The notes beneath the pieces were generated by a model. That model ran no database searches and was not told the origin of the DNA. It saw nothing but the letters and a program-made list of their open reading frames with translations. DNA of 64,000 nucleotides from Megascapheus bottae (Eukaryota; Chordata; Mammalia; Rodentia; Geomyidae): the NCBI GenBank assembly GCA_024803745.1, contig JANJXV010000016.1, forward strand, positions 43,716,025-43,780,024. Reading direction: 5' to 3'. The position numbers and the translations under genes are program-made. This document shows positions 10,533-22,120 of this stretch, piece by piece (the first letter of the stretch is position 1; every line of letters starts with the position of its first letter).

Positions 10533-11757
10533 GGCTCACCCCAGAGCTGCCCATCTGCTCATCATCTCGTGAGGATCATAACTGAAAGTACTGAGTGTCG
10601 AGCCCACGGGTGTGGTGGACCCAGGGCAGTGTTGGCTCCCGGGGCCGGGTTCCTCAGCACTGAAGTACTGAGATGAGCAGAACTCAGTGCACAAGCGCAC
10701 TCGGCGTGACGAGCACATGCGTGTGTCACCGGGAGACCCCTGGCTCACCCAGCTGAGGGTGAAAAGGCAAAGGCTTGGCCTTGTCAGCTCGGATGGAGAC
10801 GTGAGGCTGGGCACCTCTAGGGCAGGTGTATTTTCCTGGGTGTTTTCTCATGCCTTTCGGGTCTCAGATCTCTTCAGACTTTACTGGAACATGTGCTGAA
10901 TCTTCACACTCAGCTCCGCATCTCTGCCTCCTGTGGCCTAGTGGCAGAGCTGCTGCCATCTCTGCCCCACTGCTTAAGGGAGCGTCCGCCTCATGCTCAC
11001 CCACAGTGCTCACCCACTGTGCTGAGGGAAGCACAGTTTGGAAGATTCAGAGAACTTGGGGTCCAGGGGTCTAGGAGATTCGGGAGCTTCAAGGAGACAC
11101 GAGGGAGGCGGGCTCTCCTTCCAGAGACTGTCATGCTGCTCACCACGCTTTGCCAGCTTCTGCCTCTGTGTCCTTCTGCTGGCGAGCTGTGCACAGGAAG
11201 AGGGAATTCTGTTTAGGGAGCCAGTGAGGATGAGCATGAGGGAAGAACTGGCACCAGCTTCAGTCGGGGACGTGGAAGGCCAGCTGCCCGGGTGCCAGGC
11301 CTGTGTCCCCTGGTCCCTCATGGAACCACGCACTTCAGGTCTAGGGCCAGAGGCATCCAAACCCTCATTTTGTCTTTTTAAACTTGCTGTCAACAATTAA
11401 AGCACGGGTTGAATAAGGAATCTTATTAGATCTTCGCTCAGAACACAGTGAGTGGTGGATGGAGAGCGGGCGTCACTCTGTGTTCTTAATTTATGCCTAT
11501 GATCCTTGGTTTTCCAGAAGGTTCTTGAGGAAGGGCGTGTGAGGACAGTCACCCTTCTCAGGAAAGGAGGGTGAATCCCAGAGGCCAGCCCAGTTTCACA
11601 GACACTGACAAGGCCCAGGGACAGTGGAAAGGAGACACGTTCGGAGACAAGGCCCTCCTGAGTCTTCTTGGAGCTGTTGCTGATTCAATCTACAATTCTA
11701 AATAAAAATGGCTCGTTGACGTCATCCCATGTGTGCATGAAGTGTCAGGTTCAAAGT
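10533..11757. other. Unique GC-moderate sequence, no gene seen
   Basis: Several overlapping frames of 82-128 codons occur at 10826-11400 on both strands. They lack splice context and similarity to any protein I know. No clear interspersed repeat is present. Confidence 0.4.

Positions 11758-11782
<25 letters not shown>
11758..11782 (+). repeat. (AC)n microsatellite
   Basis: A perfect dinucleotide run of about 12 units ending 'actctg'. Confidence 0.95.
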
Positions 11783-11788
<6 letters not shown>

Positions 11789-13099
11789 CCTGTAGTGTAG
11801 GCATACATGGCCGCGGATAGGATAAGAGTCTCTGAATCTTGGGGCTCTGGTTGGTCCAATATAACTCAATACTGCCCTTAGGCTAAACAAAAATCTTTAC
11901 TCCACTGCTCTCTCTCTCTGTTAGGTCAGCAACTCTGTTTCTTAGATCCATTTTAAGATGACTAACAGGAGCCAACTGGCTGCAGAAATGGTGGTTGGGT
12001 ACAAAGCAGGCCGAGTCCACATTCGGTGTTTCTGTTCCTCCCAGAAACGCCTCTTAGTGAAATGCTGGGCTGCCCCTGCCCAGCAGATCACTGTCCACAC
12101 GGGATTCCACTTCCAGGAGCCCACAGTTCCCAGCAGAGCCTCTCCCTGCACCTTCCTGCCCTGCAGCTCAGGAAGGACCTTCTTCCCCTCCGCCATCCAG
12201 CTGTTATTTCAGCACGAGAGCGCATCCTGACCTGGGACTTTGTTCCTCTGCATCTCTGAGCTCGGCTCACCCCCATCTCTGTGATATCTTACACCCCCTT
12301 CTCCGCCTCCCCCACAAGGGGTGGCAGGGCACCTCTGACCATGGCTGGGCTCCACCTGCGGAGACGCTGCTTGATGCCTGTCTCACCTGCGGCTTTGTCT
12401 CCCCGGATCTCCTCCTGTCCACACAGCCGCAGTGGGGGGATTTGACCCAGTGTCACTTCTGAGCTCTGGGCTGGGAAGCCTGTCACTGGCGCCTGTCCCT
12501 GGGCCATCAGCATGGGGCTCTGCAGGAACAGTGCTGGGCACACCCCACCTGGCCCGTGTATCAAGTTACCCCGAAAGGGAGCTTTGTGGATGGGCTCCCC
12601 TCCCAGCCACCTGCTAACTCATGACTGACATCATTTAATGCCGTTTTGAAAAGAGAGCTTTAAGGTTGTTTTGAAAACTGAAGGAAAAATACAAATGTTT
12701 GCCTGCTAAACATTTTGCCCAAATAGAAAACTGTGAATGTCTTTTTATTATGACAGTTCCGCAGGGAAGGGAGCTCCGCAAAGCTCATGGTTGTCAGTGA
12801 ACGCCTCAGTAGTGACTCTGGCACACATTGTGGTAGTAGGAGGCAGTTCAGAAATAAAGTTGAAAGAGAAGAGTTGAGCTGAATGTTTTGCTAATGGTTC
12901 CAGAAGCACCTCGTAGTCTGCTTGCTTTTTCAACTTTTGAGTAAGTAAAACAGTTTATTTAAATCCATGTGCATCCTACAGTCATTATTTATGATTTTTG
13001 TACACATGAAGCATGTTTTCAATAGAAAATTTGAGAAGAGGAGGTATGAATAAAATAGTTCAAATCACTCTAAATTCCAACCTATAGGAATAATTATAT
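11783..13099. other. Unique sequence, no gene seen
   Basis: GC-richer to about 12620, then AT-rich. I find no exon, RNA gene or clear repeat. Confidence 0.4.
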
Positions 13100-13168
13100 C
13101 TGTAGATATAGAGGTAGGAATGGATGTGGATATAGGTACAGAAATAGAGATAGATAGAAATAGACACA
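13100..13168 (+). repeat. Imperfect (GATA)/(GGTA) simple repeat
   Basis: 'tgtagatatagaggtagg' followed by 'gagatagatagaaatag' makes an impure purine-rich GATA-type array. Confidence 0.7.
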
Positions 13169-14518
13169 TCTCTTCACATTGTCATGAGGCATATGGATTG
13201 TTACAGTTCAAATATTTATAAACACAATTTGAATAATAAATAGCAATTGCTTTCTGAGTTTTCCTTTTAGTATCACAATTTTCAAAGAAGACGTTTTTAT
13301 TACTTCTATTTTTCTTCATTACATAATATGTCCTTTATTAGAAAAAATAAAGATACAGGCAAAGAAGATAAAAAATAAAAGTTGGCAATAACTACCTCAC
13401 TTGGAGAAAACCCTTGTTATTACTTCAATTATTTTCTATTTATATGCAATTTGAATGAAAATAGTATTATTCCTTCTCTCTATATGTTGCTCAGTAATAT
13501 GATTTAATTCTGTAATAAGTAGTGTAATTATCGTGAATAATATCCTATAAAATATTTTTTATTAGCTGTATAGTGCCTACTTCATAGATGTATCATACTT
13601 TTTAGAATAAATTATCTCTTTGATATCTAAGTTGTTGCTAATCTTCTGTGATTTATTATGCATTTATAAATACAATTTGTCACTAAATATTTTTGAATAC
13701 TAATTTCTCATAACTAATTACTTAGTTTTGAAATAATACAAGTAGAACTTCAGAGTCCATCAAAGAAAATGTACCTTTGTCTCATTCTGCAGGCACCTGT
13801 TCTGCCAGTTTCCTCGGCCACCTTCTCTTTTGACAATTATTTTTGTAGTGATTGCATATTGTTAGCATAGATTTCTTGAAGGGGATTACGATTCAAAGGA
13901 GAGAAGATGAAAGGTTAAAATGGGAGTTCACGGAGGGCCCGTGTGTTGAGCTGGGGAAGTCCCACCAGCGTTATCACAGCGTGATGGGGAGGAGGCCAGG
14001 GGACAGGGGCAGGTTCTCAGCAGCCCTCAGTACCCAGCACGCAGCCAGGGACAGAGACCAGGAGGCACACAGCGCTAAGCTGCTACTTCACTGAAGTTTG
14101 GAGGAGCCAAGGAAATAAGTGGAAGCAAAGGGCTGGTGTTTCAGGAAAAGTCCAGTCAGTCCAGAAACCCCGCTAGTGAGCAGGTGCAATGTGTTTTGAG
14201 TTGATCCATCCCACTACTCTTCTTCAACTCCTCTTCTGAAACAAAACTGCTTTTGAGGTAGGCTTTGGCGCAGGAATTGTGCCTGCCTCTGATCTTCCCT
14301 AAGTCAGCTCACTTGTGAGCTACCAACATAGGTAAGAGCTTTAGCCCATGTGGGTGTGAAGAATCCAAGCACAATTGCTGCATTTATGAGAGGTCTGGCA
14401 ATGGGTGACCACGCTCACAACTGTATGGAAGGCTCGTTGGAAGAGGAGAAACGCGGCAGGCAGTAGGGAAAGGTGAGCTGGTGAGAGGAGGTGTCTACCT
14501 AGATCCTGCATTAACTAC
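13169..14518. other. AT-rich then mixed sequence, no gene seen
   Basis: 13170-13760 is strongly AT-rich with no codon structure. 13800-14510 is mixed. No repeat family is clear to me. The sequence ends at the start of the minisatellite. Confidence 0.4.
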
Positions 14519-16924
14519 GATCCACCATCACAGCCCAGCATTATCCACCATCCACCATCACAGCCCAGCATTATCCACCATCCACCATCACAGCCCAGCA
14601 TTATCCACCATCCACCATCACAGCCCAGCGTTAACACCATCCACCATCACAGCCCAGCATTATCCACCATCCACCATCACAGCCCAGCACTCACACCATC
14701 CACCATCACAGCCCAGCATTATCCACCATCCACCATCACAGCCCAGCACTAACACCATCCACCTTCACAGCCCAGCGTTAACACCATCCACCATCACAGC
14801 CCAGCGTTAACACCATCCACCATCACAGCCCAGCGTTAACACCATCCACCATCACAGCCCAGCATTAACACCATCCACCATCACAGCCCAGTGTTAACAC
14901 CATCCACCATCACAGCCCAGCATTATCCATCATCCACCATCACAGCCCAGCGTTAACACCATCCACCATCACAGCCCAGGGTTAACACCGTCCACCATCA
15001 CAGCCCAGCATTATCCATCATCCACCATCACAGACCAGCGCTCACACCATCCACCATCACAGCCAGCATTCTCCACAATCCACCATCACAGCCCAGCGAT
15101 AACACCGTCCACCATCACAGCCCAGAGTTAACACCGTCCACCATCACAGTCCAGCATTATCCACCATCCACCATCACAGCCCAGCGTTCACACCATCCAC
15201 CATCACAGCCCAGCATTATCCACCATCCACCATCACAGCCCAGCATTAACACCATCCATCATCACAGCCCAGCATTATCCACCATCCACCATCACAGCCC
15301 AGCATTAACACCATCCACCATCACAGCCCAGCATTATCCACCATCCACCATCACAGCCCAGCATTAACACCATCCACCATCACAGCCCAGCATTATCCAC
15401 CATCCACCATCACAGCCAGCGTTAACACCATCCACCATCACAGCCCAGCGTTAACACCGTCCAGCATCACAGCCCAGTGTTAACACCCTCCACCGTCACA
15501 GCCCAGCATTATCCACCATCCACCACCACAGCCCAGCGTTAACACCATCCACCACACAGCCCAGCGATCACACCATCCACCATCACAGCCCAGCATTATC
15601 CACCATCACAGCCCAGCATTATCCACCATCCACCATCACAGCCCACTGTTAAAACCGTCCACCATCACAGCCCAGCGTTAACACCATCCACCATCACAGC
15701 CCAGCGTTATCCACCATCCACCATCACAGCCCAGCGTTAACACCATCCACCATCACAGCCCAGCGTTAACACCATCCACCATCACAGCCCAGCGTTATCC
15801 ACCATCCACCATCACAGCCCAGCGTTAACACCATCCACCATCACAGCCCAGCGTTAACACTGTCCACCATCACAGCCTAGGGTTAACACCGTCCACCATC
15901 ACAGCCTAGCATTATCCCCCATCCACCATGACAGCCCAGCGTTAACACCATCCACCATCACAGCCCAGCGTTAACACCATCCACCATCACAGCCCAGCGT
16001 TAACACCATCCACCATCACAGCCCAGCATTATCCACCATCCACCATCACAGTCCAGCGTTAACACCATCCACCATCACAGCCCAGCGTTAACACCATCCA
16101 CCATCACAGCCCAGCATTATCCACCATCCACCATCACAGTCCAGCGTTAACACCGTCACCATCACAGCCCAGCATTATCCACCACACAGCCCAGCGATCA
16201 CACCATCCACCATCACAGCCCAGCATTATCCACCATCACAGTCCAGCATTATCCACCATCCACCGTCACAGCCCACCGTTAACACCGTCCACCATCACAG
16301 CCCAGCATTATCCCCCATCCACCATGACAGCCCAGCGTTAACACCATCCACCATCACAGCCCAGCGTTAACACCATTCACCATCACAGCCCAGCATTATC
16401 CACCATCCACCATCACAGTCCAGCGTTATCCACCATCCACCATCACAGCCCAGCATTATCCACCATCCACCATCACAGCCAGCATTATCCACCATCACAG
16501 CCCAGCGTTATCCACTATCACAGCCCAGCATTATCCACCATCCACCATCACAGCCCAGCGTTCACACCATCCACCATCACAGCCCAGTGTTATCCACCAT
16601 CCACCATCACAGCCCAGTATTATCCATCATCACAGCCCAGCATTATCCACCATCCACCATCACAGCCCAGCATTATCCACCATCCACCATCACAGCCCAG
16701 CATTATCCACCATCCACCATCACAGCCCAGGGTTAACACCATCTACCATCACAGCCCAGCATTATCCACCATCCACCATCACAGCCCAGCATTATCCACC
16801 ATCACAGCCTAGCATTATCCACCATCCACCATCACAGCCCAGCGTTAAAACCATCCACCATCACAGCCCAGTTTTAACACCATCCACCATCACAGCCAGC
16901 GTTAACCCCATCCACCATCACAGC
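14519..16924 (+). repeat. Minisatellite, 29-30 bp units (about 2.4 kb)
   Basis: About 80 tandem units built on 'ccaccatcacagcccagc'. Two main types alternate: a 30 bp form continuing 'attatccaccat' and a 29 bp form continuing 'gttaacaccat'. Shorter units of about 20-23 bp lack one CCACCAT. Scattered substitutions (gtccacc, cagtcc, cagcct) mark individual units. The + strand has very little G, roughly two or three per unit. Short frames rich in His, Pro and Ser arise from the repeat and are not genes. The flanks at 14510 and 16925 are unique sequence. Confidence 0.97.
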
Positions 16925-17079
16925 CTCTTTCGTCAGTGTGACCTGAGCACTGCACATGCAACCCATGGAAAGTGAAATGAAAACCTGTGCAAAAGAATCA
17001 GGAAAAATACAAAAGCTGTTGTGCTGACACCGAGAATGTGAGCCATTATTCTGTTCTTACCTGTTTAGCTTAGCCATCC

Positions 17080-17225
17080 ATTGGGCAGCTTCCTTGGAAA
17101 GCTGAAGGAATGATACAGGGACTTGGTATGAGAGCCACGATATCGGTGATGATTTGCACACCCATGTTCATGGTTGCACTACTCAGGATGGCCAGGATAC
17201 AGAAATCCCCCAGATGTCTGGTAGT
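17080..17225 (+). mobile_element. LINE-1 3' fragment, upstream piece
   Basis: 'gcacacccatgttcatggtt' followed by 'gcactactcaggatggccag' and 'gatacagaaatcccccagat' matches the ORF2 3'-terminal segment of LINE-1 (the 'cacacaaatgttcattgcagcac...' region). It breaks off where an ID SINE begins and continues at about 17486. The left edge is uncertain. Confidence 0.62.
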
Positions 17226-17311
17226 CTGGGAACGTGGCTTAGCGGTAGAGTGCTTGCCTAGCATAGATGTAGCCTTGGGTTTGACTCTTCAATACCACAT
17301 AAATAGAAAGA
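17226..17311 (+). mobile_element. ID SINE
   Basis: A typical tRNA-derived ID element: 'gggaacgtggcttagcggta' (A-box region), then 'gagtgcttgcctagcata', and a 'gggtttgactc' B-box-like core (consensus GGTTCGANTC with substitutions). It ends in an A-rich tail at 17296-17311. Confidence 0.85.
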
Positions 17312-17314
17312 GGA

Positions 17315-17428
17315 TGAAATGGTCCTGTGGCTCAACCGGTAGAGTGCTAGCCTCAAGGAAATGAAGCTCAGGGACAGTGAATCCCCAGGCCCCAAGTCCA
17401 AGCCCCAGGACTGGCAAAACAAAAGAAA
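17315..17428 (+). mobile_element. SINE right monomer (ID/tRNA-like)
   Basis: 'cctgtggctcaaccggtaga', 'gtgctagcctcaaggaaa', 'gctcagggacagtgaatccc' and 'aagtccaagccccaggactg' form the right monomer of the dimeric SINE without its B1-like half. It directly follows the ID element, so the two may have moved as one composite. The A-rich tail runs into a purine microsatellite. Confidence 0.82.
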
Positions 17429-17485
17429 ATGAGACAGAGAGAGAGAGAGAATGGGGGGGGGAGGAAGGAAAGAAGGAAGGAAATA
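17429..17485 (+). repeat. (GA)n-G-run-(GGAA)n at a SINE tail
   Basis: A purine-only tract made of GA repeats, a run of about nine G, then GGAA units. It grew from the tail of the preceding SINE. Confidence 0.9.
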
Positions 17486-17890
17486 ATCTACCATTTTCAG
17501 GGAAATGAATGAAGCTAGAAAAGTCATGCTAAGTGAAATAACCCAGGCTCCCAGACACAAGCAGTGCATGTTTTCTCGTGTCTGTGGAAGATCTAAAATG
17601 CAAACAGGCATCATAACATATGCAGGATTCATGCACAAATGCACAAATTGACTAAAGCTGGTATATTCCGGGGAGGAATCTGATGGTGTAACTTCCCCGA
17701 AGAGTGAACAAGTCGTGTAATAACATGAATGGGGCATGTGAACGGAGAAAGAGGAGGTGAACAAATGCAGCCATTGTATCCAACGTACACTGTGTAAAAA
17801 TGGAGCTATGAAGAGTGAGCCTAGTGAGACAAGGGGGAAATGGGCAGAGGATGGTGACCTGAATGAAGAGGCACGGGACTGACTCATCCC
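17486..17890 (+). mobile_element. LINE-1 3' end, downstream piece
   Basis: 'catgctaagtgaaataaccc' then 'aggctcccagacacaagcag' and 'tgcatgttttctcgtgtctg' match the very end of ORF2 and the start of the 3' UTR in rodent LINE-1, with 'gtgaaataagcc' as the marker. It continues the piece at 17080-17225. A 209-codon open frame on the opposite strand (17258-17887) is an antisense accident. Confidence 0.72.
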
Positions 17891-19089
17891 CTGACTTACG
17901 GAACTAAAGCTTTTCTGGACGGCTACTTAATTAAACATTCATACTGGTAAAAGTAGAAGCTCACCATTGCAACCAAAGTAAACGTCTTGGGGGAGGCTGA
18001 CAAGTGCCTGAACCTCTGCCCAAGTAATGCGTGAAGGAAGTCTGGCTCTTTAGGGTGCCTGCCTTACTCCAGATGCGGCTTCTTCAAAGCACATCCGCGT
18101 GTGAGAGCCGCGTGAGGGGCGGGCCTTGCTCCCAGGTGCGCTGGCTGGGTTAGATGCGGAGAACTCAGAGACTGGCATGGTGCGGCTCTTACATGGGAAG
18201 CCCATGCAAGATGCCAGTTGCCCTTTCAATTCAATCTTCTTAACAACGCTGACACAGGGGAAACACCGCAGGCCTCACTGAGCAACTCCAAACAGCTTGA
18301 AGATACCCAGCACTTGCTGAGGTGAGCAGAGGGCGCCAATCTGGTCCCTGGAGCTCTGGTATCAACCTGTAAGAGGCTCTGCAGAAGCAAGTGCGTGGAG
18401 AAATGAGAGGACCAAAGGGCCTGGTAGGGACGTTGAGGCCCTACAAAGGTATGGAGGGACCCCGGCCCCCTTCCTTGACACTGTGGCCTGCTGGGACCAG
18501 AGGTACAGTGCAAGGCCCAGGAACTCTGTCCTTGGTGCAGGTAGCTTTATTCCAGCAGTAACATCACATCCTGCCCTTGTCAACTCATGTCACTGTCCAC
18601 CATCACTCATCGTCTGCAGATGGACAGCTCTGGAGGAGCTCATCAATTGCCAATGCAATGCAGCAGATACACTTCATAAATTTTAATTACATTCCCACTG
18701 AAAATGAATGGTCAGAAAATATAAAACATCTGCCATCCAGATCATTTACATTTTTCGTACAATAAATCATCAACAACATCCCAAATCATGGCTTAAATCA
18801 TGTGAGTGGAGGAGGGTCATCGGAAGGGAGAGCCATCTATCCTGAGCTGCTTGGATCAGCCTCTCCTCACATGCAGGGAGCAGGGCAAGGAGGGCCGCAC
18901 CCCCGTGGTTCCTGACATGATATAGAACATTCTGGCCTGGTCTTCATGAAGCAAAACACACAGTCTCACTTGCTGCTGGATCCATCTACCACCATTTTGG
19001 CCATTTGACCTAGAAATCTAGGCATTTGTCACTTCATTGGCTTGTTTATCTACTCTACAGGTAGGAAAAGGAAGCAGCTGGATTTTCAT
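17891..19089. other. Unique sequence, no gene seen
   Basis: Mixed sequence with short overlapping frames at 18226-18765 on both strands. No exon, RNA or clear repeat is visible. Confidence 0.4.
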
Positions 19090-19745
19090 TTCATTTTTCT
19101 AAATTTATTTTTTATTGAAAAGGTGATTACAGTTATATAAGTGCATGTAGAGGTAACGAGTACATTTCCTTCTTGAGCACTGTCACCTCTTTCCTCATTT
19201 TCTGCCAGTTTCCCCCCAGCCCCTGACCCCACAAACTGTTGAGTTCATCTTCCTCAGTGTCCAGAGAGAACACTGCGGCATTTGTTCACCTTTTGTCCCT
19301 CCATTTCTGTGCCCCCCATCTCTGTTTACCTCTCACAAAGAGATAAACTTATATACAAGACAAAAAAAAACTTATATACAAGAAATGCAAAGCAGGGACA
19401 AAGGAGAAAAAAAAACCAAAGTAAAAACAAAAGCAAAAAGCAAACAAAAAGCCTTCTTGTTTCCATTCCTTGGCGTTCATTTTGATAAGCATTATTTTAC
19501 ACAAGCATGTGCACATGGGCCTTGAAACCTTGTGATCCTCTCCTAAGAACAGCTTCCTGCGGCTGCAGCAAGTGAATGGTTAGAGTCCTGTTTAATTTAT
19601 CATGCCCGAGCGCCATTTATTTTTGTCTTTTACCATCCATTGTGTGTAGATTTATCTGCACATTGTTGTTACAACAAAGGAGGGAAACCATGTAACCTGT
19701 GTTTCTTTGGGTCTGGCTTGCATGGCTGCCACTTGATTTTTAACA
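19090..19745 (-). mobile_element. LINE-1 3' UTR and ORF2 end, antisense
   Basis: The + strand begins 'taaatttattttttattg', the complement of a LINE-1 poly(A) end, followed by 'gtaacgagtacatttccttc' and 'ctgtcacctctttcctcatt', a 3' UTR text that recurs at 21010. Farther in, 'catccattgtgtgtagattt' and 'ctttgggtctggcttgcatg' match antisense ORF2 3' sequence. An A-rich stretch at 19358-19452 interrupts it. Confidence 0.7.
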
Positions 19746-21009
19746 ACTGATTTGTATTCCTCTTGCACTCATCATGCTCCCGTGCATTTCCAGGCATCCT
19801 TCTTGCTTGGAAGGTGGCATGCAGCCCTGGTAATGGCGCCGGGCCCCTGGGCCCTTCAGCAGGTAGAAACCCGGGGCTGGGAGTCCATGCTCTGAGGGCT
19901 CTGGCTGCCCAGCTCCAGACGGGTCCTCGAGGGGGCCCTGTGCACCTCTGGATGACCTCACAACTCTCCGTCCCAGTCACTGCCCACTGAACCTTGGTTT
20001 CCCTTTCCCAGACACCCACTTAGCGGCACCCGTAGACTGAGAGCAGGGGTTTGGATCGATGCTAGATCTGCAGTCTCTGGGGAAGCCCATGAGCTGTGGG
20101 CCACCACAGGAAAGGCCAGGTGTTCCTCAGGGGCCAGGCGCTCCTCCTGGGCTTCCATGTGCAGGAGCGCCAGCCCTGGCTCTACTGCACTGTCCACATG
20201 GAATCTAACAGGACTGGGAGAGGGGGGAGGAGAAGTCTGCCATTCTAAAGTCACAGAGGCATTAATTCAAGGTCTTTGTTTTTCAGGTGATGCGAAGAGC
20301 CCAGAGGTCAAGCAAGCAGCCCAGGGTCCTGGGCAGTGGCCAGAGCTTTCTTCTCTCTTCTTTCTGCTCATCGAGCTGTGACAGGCTCTTCTGGCTAAGT
20401 GGGCGCCTTCACAGCAAAGCACCATGCCACATGGGGACACAGACCAGGAAAGACTGTCCCACCTCTCAGGGGAGCGTGGCGGAGGGCCTGTGTTCACATG
20501 AATCGCATGGGCAAGCGCTGTGGCCAGTTGCTAGGCCTGGGTGAGTGGCTGGCTGGATGAGCCCAGGCCCTGGGCGTCACACGGTGACCCACACATGGGA
20601 CTCCAGGGGCTGTCCCCTTTGACCCTTCTCATCTCACTGTCCAAACCCAGCATGCAACTTTACCCTCTTTCTGCCTCAATGTTCTGTCTCTGTATCCTGA
20701 ACTCTCTCTGTGAAGCAGACAAGCCCTGGTCCTGCCTGGAGCTCTGAGAGCGTGCCTGCTTCCCTGAGGTCGGGCACAGCAGCCCCTTCTGGCTCAGCCT
20801 ATTTGGAATTCACCTAGCAGCATTAAACAGCGTTGCCCACAATCTTCCTGTGCATTTGCCTCCAAAGATGAGCTGAGACATCTCTGACTTTAAGCCATAA
20901 AGTTGGTTTCATAGACGTGAAAACTTGATAAAAATAATTAGAAGTTACCCAAAGTTAATGGAGAATTTTTTCCCCTCTGTTGCAGGCAATTGTCTCCTTG
21001 GGCATTTCC
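19746..21009. other. Unique sequence, no gene seen
   Basis: GC-richer to about 20760. Frames up to 116 codons on both strands are not recognisable. No RNA gene is seen. Confidence 0.4.
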
Positions 21010-21155
21010 TTTTTCTTTTTGTTATTATAAAGATGATGTACAGAGGAAGGAGATAGTGGTGCACGTCGGGTAAGGAGTACATTTCAGTTTGGACAGTGGC
21101 ACCCTTTCCCTCACTCTTTCTTTCCTTAAAAAAAAAGAAAAAGAAAAAGAAACTA
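21010..21155 (-). mobile_element. LINE-1 3' UTR fragment, antisense
   Basis: 'gttattataaagatgatgta' and 'cagaggaaggagatagtgg' lead into 'taaggagtacatttcagttt' and 'ggacagtggcaccctttccc', the same 3' UTR text as at 19110-19200. It ends in an A-rich block (21127-21153). Confidence 0.6.
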
Positions 21156-21899
21156 AACGCATGAAGCTTTCTGAACAACTTCTTGTTGTGGCAGTCTCCT
21201 TCCAGGAGGGTGAGCCGGATGGCTCCCGCCCTCCTTCTGGCTGGACGCGCTCTTCCAGGGTTTCTTGGCATTAATTGCAGTGGGATGTGCCCATGCATGG
21301 TCCAGCACCTGCCACACCAGCCTTATTAAGGGTGGCTGCTTTTGAGTTAGTCGAATGTTAGAGACCCTCAGCTGCAGTGAGCCACATAGAAGTTGCTGTA
21401 TTTGTCTAGATAATTAAGAATGAGATGTGGTGAAAATTGGACTGAGTTCCACTTACGAATTTCCTTCCCTGTTTGAATGGGGCGAAAAGAATGTAGTTGA
21501 TTTGACATTAGCATATTTCTGCTTCTCCACCCCCGTCCTTTCTACTGTAGTCATTTCTGACAGGTACAGAATCCTTCCGAAGACTGAAAGCCCTATCTGC
21601 AGGACAGACAAATACCACGCCTATAGAATTTAATGTTGAGGAGGGATAGTAGTTTCCATCCATTTTTACAGATATTCAAGAAAGTATAAAATTACGAACT
21701 ACCTATTTCATATTCTTCAAAAACAAGAAAGAAAGCAGATTAAAATTTTACATCAAATTTCCGTCAATGACCAACACTTGATTGTGGGTACATTTTGAAA
21801 TAAATCTATTTGATTTTATTAGACATAAACCTTTAAAAATTAAACTCTATACACAAACAAGATGTGTCTAAGTGCAAAATTAGCTCTTAAAACATTTTA
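21156..21899. other. Unique sequence, no gene seen
   Basis: AT-rich after 21640. Nothing is recognised beyond short frames. Confidence 0.4.
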
Positions 21900-22120
21900 A
21901 ACCTGGTGCTAGTGGAGCACTCCTGTTGATTCAGGAGTAGAGAGCTGAGGATCAAAGTTCAAAGTCAGATAGATAGGAAAGTCTATGAGAATCTTACCAA
22001 TTAACCACCAAAACCCCAGAGGTGGAGCTGGGGTCCAAGTGGCAAAGTGTCCATCTTGAGTGGACTCACCCAGGCTGTGAGTTCAAGCACCAGTAATTGG
22101 AAAAAAGAAAAAAAAAAGGT
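21900..22120 (+). mobile_element. Dimeric B1/ID-type SINE
   Basis: The left monomer is diverged ('gctgaggatcaaagttcaaa'). The joint reads 'accaattaaccaccaaaac'. The right monomer has 'gtggagctggggtccaagtg' and 'ctgtgagttcaagcacc'. A poly(A)-rich tail follows at 22100-22120. Confidence 0.82.

Noticed and set aside
14481..14810. His/Pro/Ser-rich frame of 109 codons
   Set aside because: It is the translation of the first units of the 29-30 bp minisatellite.
14519..16924. CRISPR-like array
   Set aside because: Direct repeats with short variable parts look superficially similar, but the units are contiguous, the 'spacers' are repeats of each other, and the DNA is mammalian.
17226..17300. tRNA gene
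   Set aside because: A- and B-box-like pol III promoter parts are present, but the sequence is an ID SINE with an A-rich tail and no cloverleaf.
17258..17887. 209-codon frame on the minus strand
   Set aside because: It runs antisense through a LINE-1 3' end, SINEs and a purine repeat.
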